DNA of 64,000 nucleotides from Acidobacteriota bacterium (GCA_003165465.1 PLUM01000101.1:1-64000); one strand, 5' to 3'. Counted from the stretch's first letter, positions 16,706-26,126 are shown. A program made the numbers and translations. Notes: generated from the sequence alone by a model not told the origin.

Positions 16706-18307
16706 TTATGAATCGCGCAGCGTCCCCGCGGAGCCGCCACCACGCTCTTGCGCAAGCGATGCCTTTAGGCGCGCTCGTAAGTCGTGCTTGCGAACTTTTC
16801 CGGTTGAGGTCTTCGGAAGTTCCTCGAACCGGATCTCGTCAGGCGTTTTGAAGTGTGCTATTCGGCTGCGCACAAAGTCAATCAGCTCAGCCTCGCTCGC
16901 TGACATTCCAAGACGGAGCGTGACGAAGGCTACGGGAACCTCGCCCCAGCGGTTGTCCTCGCGGCCGACAACCGCTGCCTCCAGGACCGCGGGATGTTCG
17001 ACGAGAACCCTCTCGATTTCAACAGAGGAGACGTTCTCGCCACCCGTGATGATAATGTCCTTGGTTCGGTCCCTTAGCTCTACGTATCCGTCTGGATACC
17101 GCACCCCGAGATCTCCCGTCCGGAACCATCCATGGATGTGCGCTGCCGCGGTTGCTGCCTCGTCGCGGTAATAACCCATCATCACATTGTTGCCGCGGAT
17201 CACGATTTCCCCGAGGGTCTGACCATCCGCCAAAACATCGCGGCCCTCGGAATCGAAAACCCTCACATCCTGTGTCACGACATTTCCGATTCCTTGGCGC
17301 GCATTCAGCCTCGCCTGCTCGGGGATTGACTTCTCCGACCAAGCCGGCTGCCACTCGTTTACCACTGCCGGACCATACGTCTCGGTCAGTCCGTACAAGT
17401 GAGTCACCTGCATATTGAGCTTTGCCAATCGGGCGAGCAGGACAGGCGACGGGGGTGCGCCTCCGACTTGGACACGGATGGGGCGCTCCGGTTTGTGGTC
17501 AGGCATTGCACTTGCCGCTTCGGCGATCATTGACAGCAAGGTCGGCGCCCCGCTCAGATGGGTGATGCCGCAGTTGCAGATCTTCAGCCAGATCTCCGAC
17601 GCGTCGATGCGGCGCTGACAGATGTGCGCACCTCCCGCAGCCGTGACGGCCCAGGTGAAGCACCAGCCATCGCAGTGAAACATGGGGAGGGTCCACAGGT
17701 ACAAGCTGTCCAATCCGAGGCGCGAATGATAGGCCATCGCCAGCGACTGCAGGTAGGCGCCACGGTGGCTATACATGACCCCCTTCGGGCGTCCCGTACT
17801 CCCACTGGTGTAGTTGATGGCAAGCAATGACTTCTCGTCCGTCCAGGCAACTCGGTGAACTTGTGACACGTTCAGGAGTTGTTCGTACTCACTGGTTGGC
17901 GAACCGGCGACGATGAGTCTTACACCTGTGCGCGCGGAAAGGCGTTGAGCCGTTTCCGCGAATTCTTGTGTTGCAACGAGCAGACGTGCCCCAGCGTCCT
18001 CGAGAATATAGGTGATCTCCGCTTCCGACAGCCTGACGTTGACCGGCACTAGAACGGCGCCAGCCATGGGAACTCCATTGTGAAGCTCGAGCATCACGTG
18101 GCTGTTGGCGCAGAGCGCCGCGACTCTGTCTCCGGGTTGAATCCCGGCCTCTAGAAGAAGTCCGGCGAGTCGCTGCGATCGGTCGCTAAACTCACGATAC
18201 GTAAAGCTCAGATCCCCATCGAGGATCGCTGTTTCCCCCGCGAAGACCGCGGCGGCGCGATCAAGAAAAGACGTAGGACTGAGTGGAATCTCCGTGCCGT
18301 TGGACAT
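16706..18307 (-). CDS. AMP-dependent acyl-CoA synthetase/ligase
   Basis: A 533-residue member of the ANL adenylate-forming superfamily. The P-loop motif A3 is YTSGSTGRPKGVMYSHRGAY, A5 is THLYGLTETYGPAV, and A8 is WFRTGDLGVRYPDGYVELRD; the catalytic Lys motif A10 PKTSTGKVRKHDLR is at the C-terminus. It makes an acyl-CoA from a carboxylate, CoA and ATP via the acyl-adenylate; substrate unknown (it is most like medium-chain fatty-acid or cinnamate-type ligases). The ATG at 18307 has GGAG six bases upstream and is chosen over two upstream Met codons. Forms a likely operon with the HpaB-family gene. Confidence 0.92.
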   Translation of the reverse strand: MSNGTEIPLSPTSFLDRAAAVFAGETAILDGDLSFTYREFSDRSQRLAGLLLEAGIQPGDRVAALCANSHVMLELHNGVPMAGAVLVPVNVRLSEAEITYILEDAGARLLVATQEFAETAQRLSARTGVRLIVAGSPTSEYEQLLNVSQVHRVAWTDEKSLLAINYTSGSTGRPKGVMYSHRGAYLQSLAMAYHSRLGLDSLYLWTLPMFHCDGWCFTWAVTAAGGAHICQRRIDASEIWLKICNCGITHLSGAPTLLSMIAEAASAMPDHKPERPIRVQVGGAPPSPVLLARLAKLNMQVTHLYGLTETYGPAVVNEWQPAWSEKSIPEQARLNARQGIGNVVTQDVRVFDSEGRDVLADGQTLGEIVIRGNNVMMGYYRDEAATAAAHIHGWFRTGDLGVRYPDGYVELRDRTKDIIITGGENVSSVEIERVLVEHPAVLEAAVVGREDNRWGEVPVAFVTLRLGMSASEAELIDFVRSRIAHFKTPDEIRFEELPKTSTGKVRKHDLRARLKASLAQERGGGSAGTLRDS

Positions 18308-18700
18308 CTGCCGCTCCGATTCCATATTCAAGTAGCCGCATATTTACCCCGCGCTTTGGGCAGCGTCAATAGCATTGTTTGCATCACTGCGACAATTCAG
18401 CTGCCTAATATGGCAAATCCAACTTCCACAGACTGAAGAGGCTGTGTGGCAACCGGCAAATCTTTGTAGGGCACGGCTTCAGCCGTGCCGTAACGTCCGC
18501 AAAATAAATGAGGCTTTAGCCGCTAGCTCTTTCGGAGTCGAGTTACCACACAGATTCTGAAGCCCGCGCTACTGAAAAGCGTCTATTTTGCCGTTTTAGT
18601 GCAAAAAAAGAATCGGCCATGAAACGATTGTTTAATTCTTGTGAGAAATGCGGGCTAGGGGCTCTTGTAGGCCGGGAGCGAAACGCCATGCGCATTGGCC
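18308..18700. other. Intergenic region with a REP-like hairpin
   Basis: No gene. It contains one GTAG-flanked palindrome at 18466-18490 (GGCACGGCTTCAGCCGTGCC core), with a degenerate partner in the following 60 bases (GAGGCTTTAGCCGCTAG). Confidence 0.5.
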
Positions 18701-18866
18701 AGTCCCGGAGGGACGAAACATCGTAGCCCACCGCTTCAGCGGTGGGAATGCATGAGCAAGAAAAGAAAGCCCCGTGGGGGCGACACACTTGGCCGGCCAA
18801 CTGTGCCGTCCCTACGGAGCTTTGGTTCGTGCCTTTTCGCATTCCCACCGCTGAAGCGGTGGGAAC
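18701..18866. repeat. REP cluster, left flank of RAYT
   Basis: Contains the hairpin CCCACCGCTTCAGCGGTGGG with GTAG just before it (about 18723-18747), and an inverted partner near 18841-18865. The first about 122 bases (18701-18822) are repeated directly at 19427-19549, offset 726 bases, with few differences. The left and right copies frame the transposase gene, as expected for RAYT-REP units. Confidence 0.8.
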
Positions 18867-18923
18867 GCCGGGCAGGTCGGAAAAAGTCCCAGAGGGGCGA
18901 CACACTCTCCTCGCACTGGATTT

Positions 18924-19367
18924 CTAGCCCACCACATATTTCGGGTCGTATTCCACACCATGTTTCTTCAGGAGCGCGCGAAATTCTTCCTCGAAGCTGA
19001 ATTTGCGGTGATGCGACTCTTGATTGCGAATATAACCTGCAACCTGGTCGAGATTTGACGCGCTGACGCTGAATGCTCCGTAGCCTTCCTGCCAGGCGAA
19101 TTCGATCCCTTGTTCGCCTATCCATTTCGATGAATTTCCTTTTAAGAGTTGTACGGCCTTTGCCAATGCAAGCTTGGGCGAAAGATGAAATAAAATATGG
19201 ACGTGATTTTCCGTCCCGCCAATCGCGACCGCAATCATTTCGTATTTTTTGCAAATTCCTGCGATGTAGGCCCATAAGAGCGGCTGCAATTCTTTCGAGA
19301 TGAAATTGCGGCGCTCCTTGGTGCTGAAAACCAAATGAATGTGGGTCCGCGAATACGAATGGGCCAT
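18924..19367 (-). CDS. REP-associated tyrosine transposase (RAYT, IS200/IS605 TnpA-like)
   Basis: A 147-residue single-domain HUH endonuclease of the Y1 transposase type. Visible motifs: first strand THIHLVFSTKERRNFI, the HUH motif in GGTENHVHILFHL, and the catalytic Tyr in VAGYIRNQESHH. The frame extends to 19526, but the ATG at 19367 (MAHSYSRTH) is the natural start, and the upstream part is REP sequence. RAYTs cut and join single-stranded REP DNA at palindromes with a GTAG flank, and this gene lies between long direct repeats of such palindromes. It is probably a host-domesticated transposase and the likely source of the many REP pairs elsewhere in the window. Confidence 0.9.
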   Translation of the reverse strand: MAHSYSRTHIHLVFSTKERRNFISKELQPLLWAYIAGICKKYEMIAVAIGGTENHVHILFHLSPKLALAKAVQLLKGNSSKWIGEQGIEFAWQEGYGAFSVSASNLDQVAGYIRNQESHHRKFSFEEEFRALLKKHGVEYDPKYVVG

Positions 19368-19426
19368 TGTGCCGCCCCTCCGGGGCTTTATCCTACCGCA
19401 TTTCAAGTCCCTCCGAGACTTCGCCA

Positions 19427-19594
19427 AGTCCCGGAGGGACGAAACATCGTAGCCCACCGCTTCAGCGGTGGGAATGCATGAGCAAGAAAAAAAAGCCCCG
19501 GAGGGGCGACACACTTGGCCGACCAAATGTGCCGCCCCTCCGGGGCTTTAAACCATCCGTCTCGTTATCCCACCGTTCCACGGTGGGCTACGGT
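19427..19594. repeat. REP cluster, right flank of RAYT
   Basis: Direct copy of the left flank (18701-18822 matches 19427-19549). It holds the GTAGCCCACCGCTTCAGCGG hairpin at about 19449-19472, an inverted CCCCTCCGGGGC-type hairpin near 19499-19549, and an inverted partner CCCACCGTTCCACGGTGGG near 19569-19588 that ends in CTAC. Confidence 0.8.
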
Positions 19595-20094
19595 ATGGCG
19601 TCCCTCCGGGACTCCCGGCAATTCAAGAATGGGTTGTGCGGCAGGATGATCGGCCGAACTCTTGTGTTGGACAAATTCCAGGACGCGACCGTATCGAACT
19701 CCGTCCTGGTTTCCGAATCCTCACGGAATCCGACCCCACTAAAAAGATTTTCCTGCTGCAACTGAGCCGCCTCGTGGAAATTCAACTCGTCGCCGCGCTG
19801 GAATTGCTAGGAATCGAATCGCCTGAAAAAATGTAACGATCTGGCAACAATGGGTGAGTTTCCGAGTAGCCGACGACTCGGACAGAACCACGGTGTTGCC
19901 CGGCATTCCTCAAAATCCTCCCGGGCGCGGGAAGATCTCGGCGAGGTGTGCTGGGCTATCGACTTGAACGTTGACCGGACGTTTCTCTTTGAAGTATTCT
20001 TGGCCTCCGCTGCCCAGAGGTCTGTGCCAGCGTTGCATCATGAACAGCATCCGCCGAAATTCAGCTCCAATACTCGCTTCACAAAAGGAGTGCT
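19595..20094. other. Intergenic region, possible decayed gene
   Basis: About 500 bases. A frame ending at 19836 gives LLQLSRLVEIQLVAALELLG, a coherent helix that could be the C-terminal tail of a lost protein, but upstream it runs into REP sequence. No family recognised and no RNA gene seen. Confidence 0.35.
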
Positions 20095-20595
20095 ATGCCC
20101 AGAAAAATAGATCCACTCAATAAAAAAATCTACGGTTCGCTAACGGCAGTTCTGACCGTGACCGACGTCAAAGCGGCAGCCGACTTTTATCAAAAGGCCT
20201 TCGGGTTTGCCAAACGTGGGATCATGAATGGTCCAGACGGTAAGGCCGTCCATGCCGAGCTGACGCTCCGCGGCACAACATTAATGTTGGGGCCGGAGAT
20301 GCCGCAGATGGGTTCCCGCAGCGCGAAAGCAGTCGGTGCCTCGCCGACGAGTTTGTATCTGTTGACGGAGAACGCAGATAAGACGGTGGCCAAGGCCGTA
20401 AAGCTCGGGGCCTCGCCCAAGGGACCCGTGATGGATATGTTTTGGGGCGACCGCTGTGGAACCGTTGTCGATCCCGAGGGTTACACTTGGATGGTCGCAA
20501 CCCACATTGCACAACCCACACCTAAGGAAATGCAACAGAAGATGAAGGAACAAATGGCCAGCCAACAGGCCGCTCGCGCTGCGGGTGGCTCCTGA
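20095..20595 (+). CDS. VOC superfamily protein (PhnB/glyoxalase-like)
   Basis: A 166-residue single-module vicinal-oxygen-chelate protein of the PhnB-like type: SLTAVLTVTDVKAAADFYQK at the start, FGFAKRG, MHAELTL-type strand (KAVHAELTLRGTTLMLG), and CGTVVDPEGYTWMVATH at the C-terminal strand. The metal-binding His in strand VHAEL is present. Possible glyoxalase, dioxygenase or drug-binding role; not assignable. The C-terminal helix PKEMQQKMKEQM is typical of PhnB homologues. AAAAGGAGTGCT is the ribosome-binding site. No operon with the defence pair downstream is obvious (110-base gap). Confidence 0.88.
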   Translation: MPRKIDPLNKKIYGSLTAVLTVTDVKAAADFYQKAFGFAKRGIMNGPDGKAVHAELTLRGTTLMLGPEMPQMGSRSAKAVGASPTSLYLLTENADKTVAKAVKLGASPKGPVMDMFWGDRCGTVVDPEGYTWMVATHIAQPTPKEMQQKMKEQMASQQAARAAGGS

Positions 20596-20705
20596 GTAGC
20601 GTACTTAATAGTAGGGAGGGTGGGAAAAGGATTTGTGCGGTTCGGGAGCCTCATTCGAATCCGAGATTCCTAATCGATGTTTTTCAATAACGGCGGTGGC
20701 ACGAC

Positions 20706-22790
20706 ATGCGGAGACAATCGCTCGAACTACTCAGACGGGCTCTCAAAAATGCCGATGCGGAGTTTCGGGATGGACAGTGGCAGGCGATCTCCGCACTGGT
20801 TGAGCGACGAGCAAGACTCCTCATCGTACAGAGGACGGGATGGGGTAAGAGTCTCGTCTACTTCATCGCTACGAAGCTTCTTCGTGATCGGGGAGCGGGT
20901 TGCACGCTTCTTGTTTCACCTCTTCTATCGTTGATGAGGAATCAAATCGCTGCTGGACGGAATATCGGGGTTCGTGCGGAGACGATTAACTCCTCTAACG
21001 AGGCAGACTGGCCTCGGATCGAACGCGGACTGCATCGAAATGAGGTCGACGTACTGTTAATTTCACCTGAGCGACTTGCTAACGACGAGTTCGTCGATCG
21101 CTGCCTGCTTCCCATCGCCAATCGAGTGGGCCTTTTCGTTGTGGACGAAGCCCACTGCATCTCAGACTGGGGGCACGATTTCAGGCCCGATTACCGAAGG
21201 ATCGTGAGAATCCTGCAAGCCCTTCCGCTCAATATCCCGGTTCTTGCGACAACCGCGACCGCAAACGATCGGGTGGTGGGAGACATCGTTGATCAGCTAG
21301 GACCGAACCTGGAGGTCCAGCGGGGCCCTTTGACGCGGGCAAGCCTAAGTCTCCAGAACATCTCCCTGCCGTCGCAGGCTGAACGTATGGCTTGGCTGGC
21401 ACATCAACTCCCGAAACTACCAGGAAGCGGAATTGTCTATGTGCTTACTGTCAGAGATTCAGATCGTATAGCCGAGTGGCTTAAGTCTCAAGGAATCGAC
21501 GCAGAGCCCTATAACGGACCTATGGAAAATGGGCCTCGAGAAATCCTTGAAAACCGACTCCTCAACAACGAAGTTAAGGCCTTGGTGGCTACGGTCGCTC
21601 TCGGGATGGGTTTCGATAAGCCCGATCTTGGATTCGTTATTCACTTCCAGCGACCTGCCTCCGTCGTGCACTACTACCAGCAGGTCGGACGTGCCGGCCG
21701 GGCAGTCGATAATGCTTTTGGTATTCTGTTGAACGGAGAAGAAGACGACTCGATCGGTGACTACTTCATCCGAACCGCCTTCCCGGCGCCTGAAAACGTG
21801 GACCAGCTTTTAGGGGCCATGCGAGCTGCGGGCGGTCCGCTTACGGTTCCCAAGCTCCAACAAAGCGTAAACTTGACGAAGGGAATGATTGATAAAATTT
21901 TGAAGTTCTTGCTGACGGAATCGCCAGCACCAATTCAAAAGGCCGACTCCGGCTATGTGCTAAATCCTGTGCGCTGGCAGATGCCGGTTGAACGAATTGA
22001 AAGGATTACGAACCTGCGGCGGGGAGAGCAGGAGCGCATGAAAGCTTACATGGACACCGAAGACTGCCTGATGCAGTTTTTGGCGGAGGAGCTCAATGAC
22101 CCGAACGGCGAACCTTGTGGCAAGTGCGTGAGCTGTGCAGGTCATCTTTTATCAGAAGAGTATCCGGCGCACCTTGCGCAGGAAGCGGCGAGCTTCCTAG
22201 GACGTCTAGAAAATCCGATCGAGCCGCGAAAGCAGTGGCCGCGTGGATTGGCCCGTCCGGATATGCGTGGGAAAATCACGCCGGAACATCAGGCCATGGA
22301 AGGGCGCGCACTGTGCCGGTGGGGCGATCCGGGCTTGGGTGAACTCGTGCGAAGAGGTAAGCAGCATGGTCAGCAATTTGACGAGCAGCTTGTCGACGCT
22401 GCCGTTCGCTTGATCAGAGATCGCTGGAATCCAGTTCCGGCGCCGATCTGGGTCACCTGCGTGCCGTCGAGACGGCATCTGACCCTTGTCCCGGATTTCG
22501 CTCGGCGTCTTGCGCACAAGCTCGGGGTTCCATTTTTGGAATGCATCCGCAAGGTTCATGACACCGAACCTCAAAAGACTCGGGCTAACAGTTTCCAGCA
22601 GACTCAAAATCTTGCTGGGGCGTTTGCTGTCGATGCGGCTGGAGTCCGAACAGAGCCGGTTCTTTTGGTCGATGACATGGTCGATTCCCGATGGACGTTT
22701 ACTGTGCTAGCTTTGTTGCTACGCCAGGCTGGAAGTGGACCGGTCTATCCGTTTGCTTTAGCGGACACTTCTTCGGCAGATGGTGACTAG
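20706..22790 (+). CDS. rqlH: RecQ-like helicase with C-terminal phosphoribosyltransferase domain (PsyrT/RqlH)
   Basis: A 694-residue protein. Residues about 20-340 form a RecQ-type SF2 helicase: Q-motif FRDGQWQAI, Walker A TGWGKSLVY, DEAH box VVDEAHCISDWGHDFRPDY, TTATAND (motif III) and the arginine-finger motif QVGRAGRAVD. A zinc-binding region follows (PCGKCVSCAG plus an upstream Cys). The C-terminal about 150 residues resemble a type I phosphoribosyltransferase, with the PRPP-loop-like EPVLLVDDMVDSRWTF, although the usual Thr-Gly-Thr is changed to SRW. This architecture matches RqlH of extraintestinal E. coli and the PsyrT toxin. It overlaps the DprA-like gene by 11 bases, so the two are translated together. 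Expected role: DNA-damaging effector held by its partner. Function is known for homologues, inferred here. Confidence 0.88.
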   Translation: MRRQSLELLRRALKNADAEFRDGQWQAISALVERRARLLIVQRTGWGKSLVYFIATKLLRDRGAGCTLLVSPLLSLMRNQIAAGRNIGVRAETINSSNEADWPRIERGLHRNEVDVLLISPERLANDEFVDRCLLPIANRVGLFVVDEAHCISDWGHDFRPDYRRIVRILQALPLNIPVLATTATANDRVVGDIVDQLGPNLEVQRGPLTRASLSLQNISLPSQAERMAWLAHQLPKLPGSGIVYVLTVRDSDRIAEWLKSQGIDAEPYNGPMENGPREILENRLLNNEVKALVATVALGMGFDKPDLGFVIHFQRPASVVHYYQQVGRAGRAVDNAFGILLNGEEDDSIGDYFIRTAFPAPENVDQLLGAMRAAGGPLTVPKLQQSVNLTKGMIDKILKFLLTESPAPIQKADSGYVLNPVRWQMPVERIERITNLRRGEQERMKAYMDTEDCLMQFLAEELNDPNGEPCGKCVSCAGHLLSEEYPAHLAQEAASFLGRLENPIEPRKQWPRGLARPDMRGKITPEHQAMEGRALCRWGDPGLGELVRRGKQHGQQFDEQLVDAAVRLIRDRWNPVPAPIWVTCVPSRRHLTLVPDFARRLAHKLGVPFLECIRKVHDTEPQKTRANSFQQTQNLAGAFAVDAAGVRTEPVLLVDDMVDSRWTFTVLALLLRQAGSGPVYPFALADTSSADGD

Positions 22791-24135
22791 TGAGGTTGGA
22801 TTGCAAACGACTCTGACGGCAGACACGCAAGCAGTTCTTCTCCTTTGCGGCGAGCTTGGACAAAGGGGCGGCAATGGCTTGAAGCCACTTGGACTGCGGC
22901 AGTACAACGCGCTGGCGTCGTGGCTAAAAGCCGAGGGGCTGCGGCCCGGAGACCTACTGAGTTCCGAAGGCCGAATGAGGCTCGCCAATATTGAGGTGCG
23001 GGAGGTCAACTCCGATCGTGTCGCACCGCTGCTTGATCGCGGTGCTGCGCTAGCCCTGGTTACAGAGAAGTGGGAAAGAAGCGGTCTTTGGATCATCAGT
23101 CGAAGCGATTCGTGTTATCCGGAACGTCTTAAAAGATATTTAGGGCAGTCTGCCCCGCCTCTTCTCTATGGGGTCGGCTCCACGAGCCTGCTCAACCGTG
23201 GCGGCCTCGTCGTCGTTGGGTCCCGCGACCGATCAGAAGAGGACGGAGAGTTCGCGCGCCGGGTTGGTGAGCATTGTGCGAAGGAAGGCATCGCAATTAT
23301 TTCCGGGGCCGCCAAGGGAATTGACCGCGACGCGATGTCCGGTGCGCTTGAGTTTGACGGATGGGTTTTGGGAGTTCTTGCGGAAGGCTTGGCGAAGACA
23401 GCCACTTCGGGGCAGTACCGCTCGGGCCTCGTGAGTGATCGTTTGACTCTGGTGTCCCCTTACGACCCGGATTCAAGGTGGTTCGCTTACACGGCTATGG
23501 ATCGGAATAAGCTGCTCTATGGGTTGAGTGATGCCGCTCTGGTAGTCGCAAGCTCAGCCGACAGTGGAGGTACATGGGCAGGGGCCTCCGAGGCGCTTCA
23601 GCACGGCCGCGTGAAAGTGTTCGTCAAGTCCTCTGGAACCGTAGCGCCGGGGAATCACAAATTGCTACGAATGGGAGGCATCCCGTTTCCTGCGGAGCCG
23701 TGGGAGAATCTTCGGGCCTTATTCACTGCACCGGAGCCGAAGAATGGGCAGTTGTTTTCTCCGACAGGCCAGCAGCCCCCTCCAATGGAAGAGCATATTG
23801 ACCTAGTGGTCGAAGCGGTCAACGGGAATCCTGTCTCAGCGGAACAAAGCGCTAGCGCAGCGGTTCCGTCGTTATCTGATACGGTCCAGCCGACAGAAGA
23901 AACAACGCCACCCTCCACGGCCGAGCGATGCTGCGACGACTACCATCTTTTCATAGAAAAGATGTCGGCCCTACTTAGCGAACCTCAAACCGCGGAATGG
24001 CTCGCGGACAAGATGTGCGTACGCGCCGCGCAAATCAAAGATTGGCTTGCTCGGGGGGTGTGCGAAGGACGCATCACTAAGCAGAAAAGGCCCGTTCGAT
24101 ACGTCGCCCAATCTCGCACCCTCTTTACCGAGTGA
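22780..24135 (+). CDS. rqlI: DprA-like protein, PsyrA/RqlI partner
   Basis: A 451-residue DprA/Smf-family protein. The Rossmann-like DprA core lies at about 95-310, with PERLKRYLGQSAPPLLYGVG, VVVGSRDR and the diagnostic ISGAAKGIDRDAMSGAL, then AGASEALQHGRVKVFVK. The N-terminal about 90 residues replace the SAM/helical domain of ordinary DprA, and a C-terminal winged-helix-like domain (SEPQTAEWLADKMCVRAAQI) ends the protein after a low-complexity linker (about 340-385). Known partners: RqlI restrains RqlH genotoxicity in E. coli, and PsyrA is the antitoxin of PsyrTA. It follows the helicase with an 11-base overlap. Competence DprA is an unlikely role given this context. Confidence 0.88.
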   Translation: MVTSEVGLQTTLTADTQAVLLLCGELGQRGGNGLKPLGLRQYNALASWLKAEGLRPGDLLSSEGRMRLANIEVREVNSDRVAPLLDRGAALALVTEKWERSGLWIISRSDSCYPERLKRYLGQSAPPLLYGVGSTSLLNRGGLVVVGSRDRSEEDGEFARRVGEHCAKEGIAIISGAAKGIDRDAMSGALEFDGWVLGVLAEGLAKTATSGQYRSGLVSDRLTLVSPYDPDSRWFAYTAMDRNKLLYGLSDAALVVASSADSGGTWAGASEALQHGRVKVFVKSSGTVAPGNHKLLRMGGIPFPAEPWENLRALFTAPEPKNGQLFSPTGQQPPPMEEHIDLVVEAVNGNPVSAEQSASAAVPSLSDTVQPTEETTPPSTAERCCDDYHLFIEKMSALLSEPQTAEWLADKMCVRAAQIKDWLARGVCEGRITKQKRPVRYVAQSRTLFTE

Positions 24136-24311
24136 ATCATCAAAACAGGCGGGTTCGTTGAAGCAACGCATTGCCCCACTCTCCGGGGTCCGTGGGCGTT
24201 GTTCGCTTTCAGGATAAATGATCTGATCTGAAACGCGATTGCAGAGAGCCTGCATTCCAATTGGGCGAATCACAGCGCACTCGAAAACTGGCTCGCATCG
24301 CGTCTGTGAAG

Positions 24312-25826
24312 TTATTTCGCGGAAGATCCGTTCGCGCCAAACTTCATCGCTAGATCGACCAGCGTGCGCACAGCCACGCCCGTGGCGCCCTTGGCGTTCC
24401 AGGGCTTTACGTCGTCCTGCCAGGCTGTGCCGGCGATGTCGAGGTGAATCCACGGGGTGTCTCCGGTGAATTCTTTGATGAACATGGCTGCCGCGCTTGC
24501 GCCGCCGCCTTTGGTGTTGCTGGTGTTTTGGATGTCGGCGATGGGGCTTTTGATGAATTCGCGGTAGTCGTCGTCGACGGGCAGGGGCCACATTTTTTCG
24601 CCGGCCACTTTGGAGCTGGCGAGGAGCTGGTCGGTGAAGGCCTGGTCGGAGCCGAACACGCCGACGTTTACGTTGGAGAGCGCGACGACGACTGCGCCGG
24701 TGAGCGTGGCGGCGTCGATCAGGTGCGTGCAGCCGAGCTGCCTGGCGTAGGCGATGCCGTCGGCCAGGATCAGGCGGCCCTCGGCGTCCGTGTTGATGAC
24801 CTCGATGGTTTTTCCGGACATGGAGGTTTGAATGTCGCCGGGCTTTTGCGCGCGGCCGCCGGGCATGTTTTCCGTGGAAGGGACGACGGCGACGATTTTG
24901 CATTGCGGCTTCAGGACCGAGATCGCGCGCATCACGCCGATCATGGCCGCGCCGCCGCACATGTCGTACTTCATCTTCTCCATGTCGTTCGACGGCTTGA
25001 TGGAAATTCCGCCAGTGTCAAACGTGATAGCTTTTCCCACGAGGCCCAGAACAGGCGCGGCGGGATTCCATTTTTCGGGCGTGTAGGTGATGACGATCAT
25101 GCGGGGAGGCTCGGCGCTGCCCTGCGCGACGGAAAGCAGCGCGCCCATTTTCAATTCCGCGATTTTTTTCTCGTCGAGGATTTCCACGGCGAGGCCCCCC
25201 TCGCGCGCCATGGCGGCGGCCTTGTCGGCCAACATGCGCGGCGTCAGCAGGTTGGACGGCTCGTTGCCCAAGTCGCGCGCAAAATTCTGCGATTCGGCGA
25301 TGACGCGCCCGCGCGCGAGGCCCATGTCGGCGTCGGCGCGCGAGGATTCGTCCCACCCGGCGAGCGCGGCGGCCGTGATTTCGTTGCCGGGCTTTTTGTC
25401 CGTCTTGTATTTGTCGTAGTCGAAATTCGCGAGGATCATGCCTTCGACGACGGCCTGCGCCACGGCGGCGGTGCGGTCGTTCTCGCGCACGAGGAACGTC
25501 ACGCGCTTCACGCCGCGCGACTTCAGCGACCGAACCGCCGCCCCGGCCAGCCGGCGAAGCTCGGCCGTGCCGCATTTGCCTTTCTTGCCCGCGCCCAGGA
25601 CCAGCAGGCGCTGCGCGGCCAGCCCCGCCGGGTAATACACGAGGGTCGATTCCAGCATTTTGCCGGTCAGTTCGCCGGACGCGGCCAGTTTCCCCAGTGC
25701 GCCGCCCACGGCCTCGTCGAGCTGAAGGAGAATGCCGTCCACGGGCTTTTCCTGCTCGAACGCGTAGGTCACGAGCGCGTCGGTTTCGATTGTGGCGACT
25801 GCGCGAGTATCGACCATGATTTCCAT
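24312..25826 (-). CDS. pepA: Leucyl aminopeptidase (M17)
   Basis: A 504-residue cytosolic aminopeptidase that removes N-terminal residues from peptides. The C-terminal catalytic domain (about 170-500) contains GLVGKAITFDTGGISIKPSN (metal-ligand Lys and Asp), DMCGGAAMIGVMRA and the signature NTDAEGRLILADGIAYA, including the catalytic Arg. All the expected metal-binding residues can be seen. The N-terminal about 160 residues form the macro-domain-like part. The ATG at 25826 has a GGAAGAGGA site immediately upstream, so the 25 extra codons of the longest frame are not used. Followed by about 290 bases with a tandem repeat before smpB. Confidence 0.95.
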   Translation of the reverse strand: MEIMVDTRAVATIETDALVTYAFEQEKPVDGILLQLDEAVGGALGKLAASGELTGKMLESTLVYYPAGLAAQRLLVLGAGKKGKCGTAELRRLAGAAVRSLKSRGVKRVTFLVRENDRTAAVAQAVVEGMILANFDYDKYKTDKKPGNEITAAALAGWDESSRADADMGLARGRVIAESQNFARDLGNEPSNLLTPRMLADKAAAMAREGGLAVEILDEKKIAELKMGALLSVAQGSAEPPRMIVITYTPEKWNPAAPVLGLVGKAITFDTGGISIKPSNDMEKMKYDMCGGAAMIGVMRAISVLKPQCKIVAVVPSTENMPGGRAQKPGDIQTSMSGKTIEVINTDAEGRLILADGIAYARQLGCTHLIDAATLTGAVVVALSNVNVGVFGSDQAFTDQLLASSKVAGEKMWPLPVDDDYREFIKSPIADIQNTSNTKGGGASAAAMFIKEFTGDTPWIHLDIAGTAWQDDVKPWNAKGATGVAVRTLVDLAMKFGANGSSAK

Positions 25827-26058
25827 AAGTCCTCTTCCGTGAATGAGATGGCGCGGCCCGCGAAAAGGGCTGCGCGAAAAATTCAAAGTACTGCAATCCA
25901 CCCGTAACGCAATTCCGGTCTATTGTTTCGTGCCTGTCGCTCAACGATTCCGTCGGAAGCGCGACTGGTCGGCGAGTCGCTGGCATACGGATCGGCGTAG
26001 GCGCACGGCATGCCGTGCCCCTACGATTGCGACGCGCCTTGCCGGTCCGGTTAACGAT

Positions 26059-26126
26059 CAGTGACCTGCCGGTCAACCATCCAGTGGCCTGCCGGTCAAC
26101 GATCCAGTGACCTGCCGGTCAACGAC
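26059..26126. repeat. 23-bp tandem repeat, three copies
   Basis: Unit about CAGTGACCTGCCGGTCAAC plus GATC, at 26059-26081, 26082-26104 and 26105-26126, with one or two differences per copy. It ends over the last codons of smpB. Confidence 0.85.

Noticed and set aside
18701..19594. CRISPR array at the RAYT repeats
   Set aside because: Repeats are two long copies with hairpins, not many short regularly spaced repeats, and no cas genes are present.
24444..25907. Long plus-strand open frame opposite pepA
   Set aside because: It is the antisense shadow of a clearly conserved M17 peptidase.
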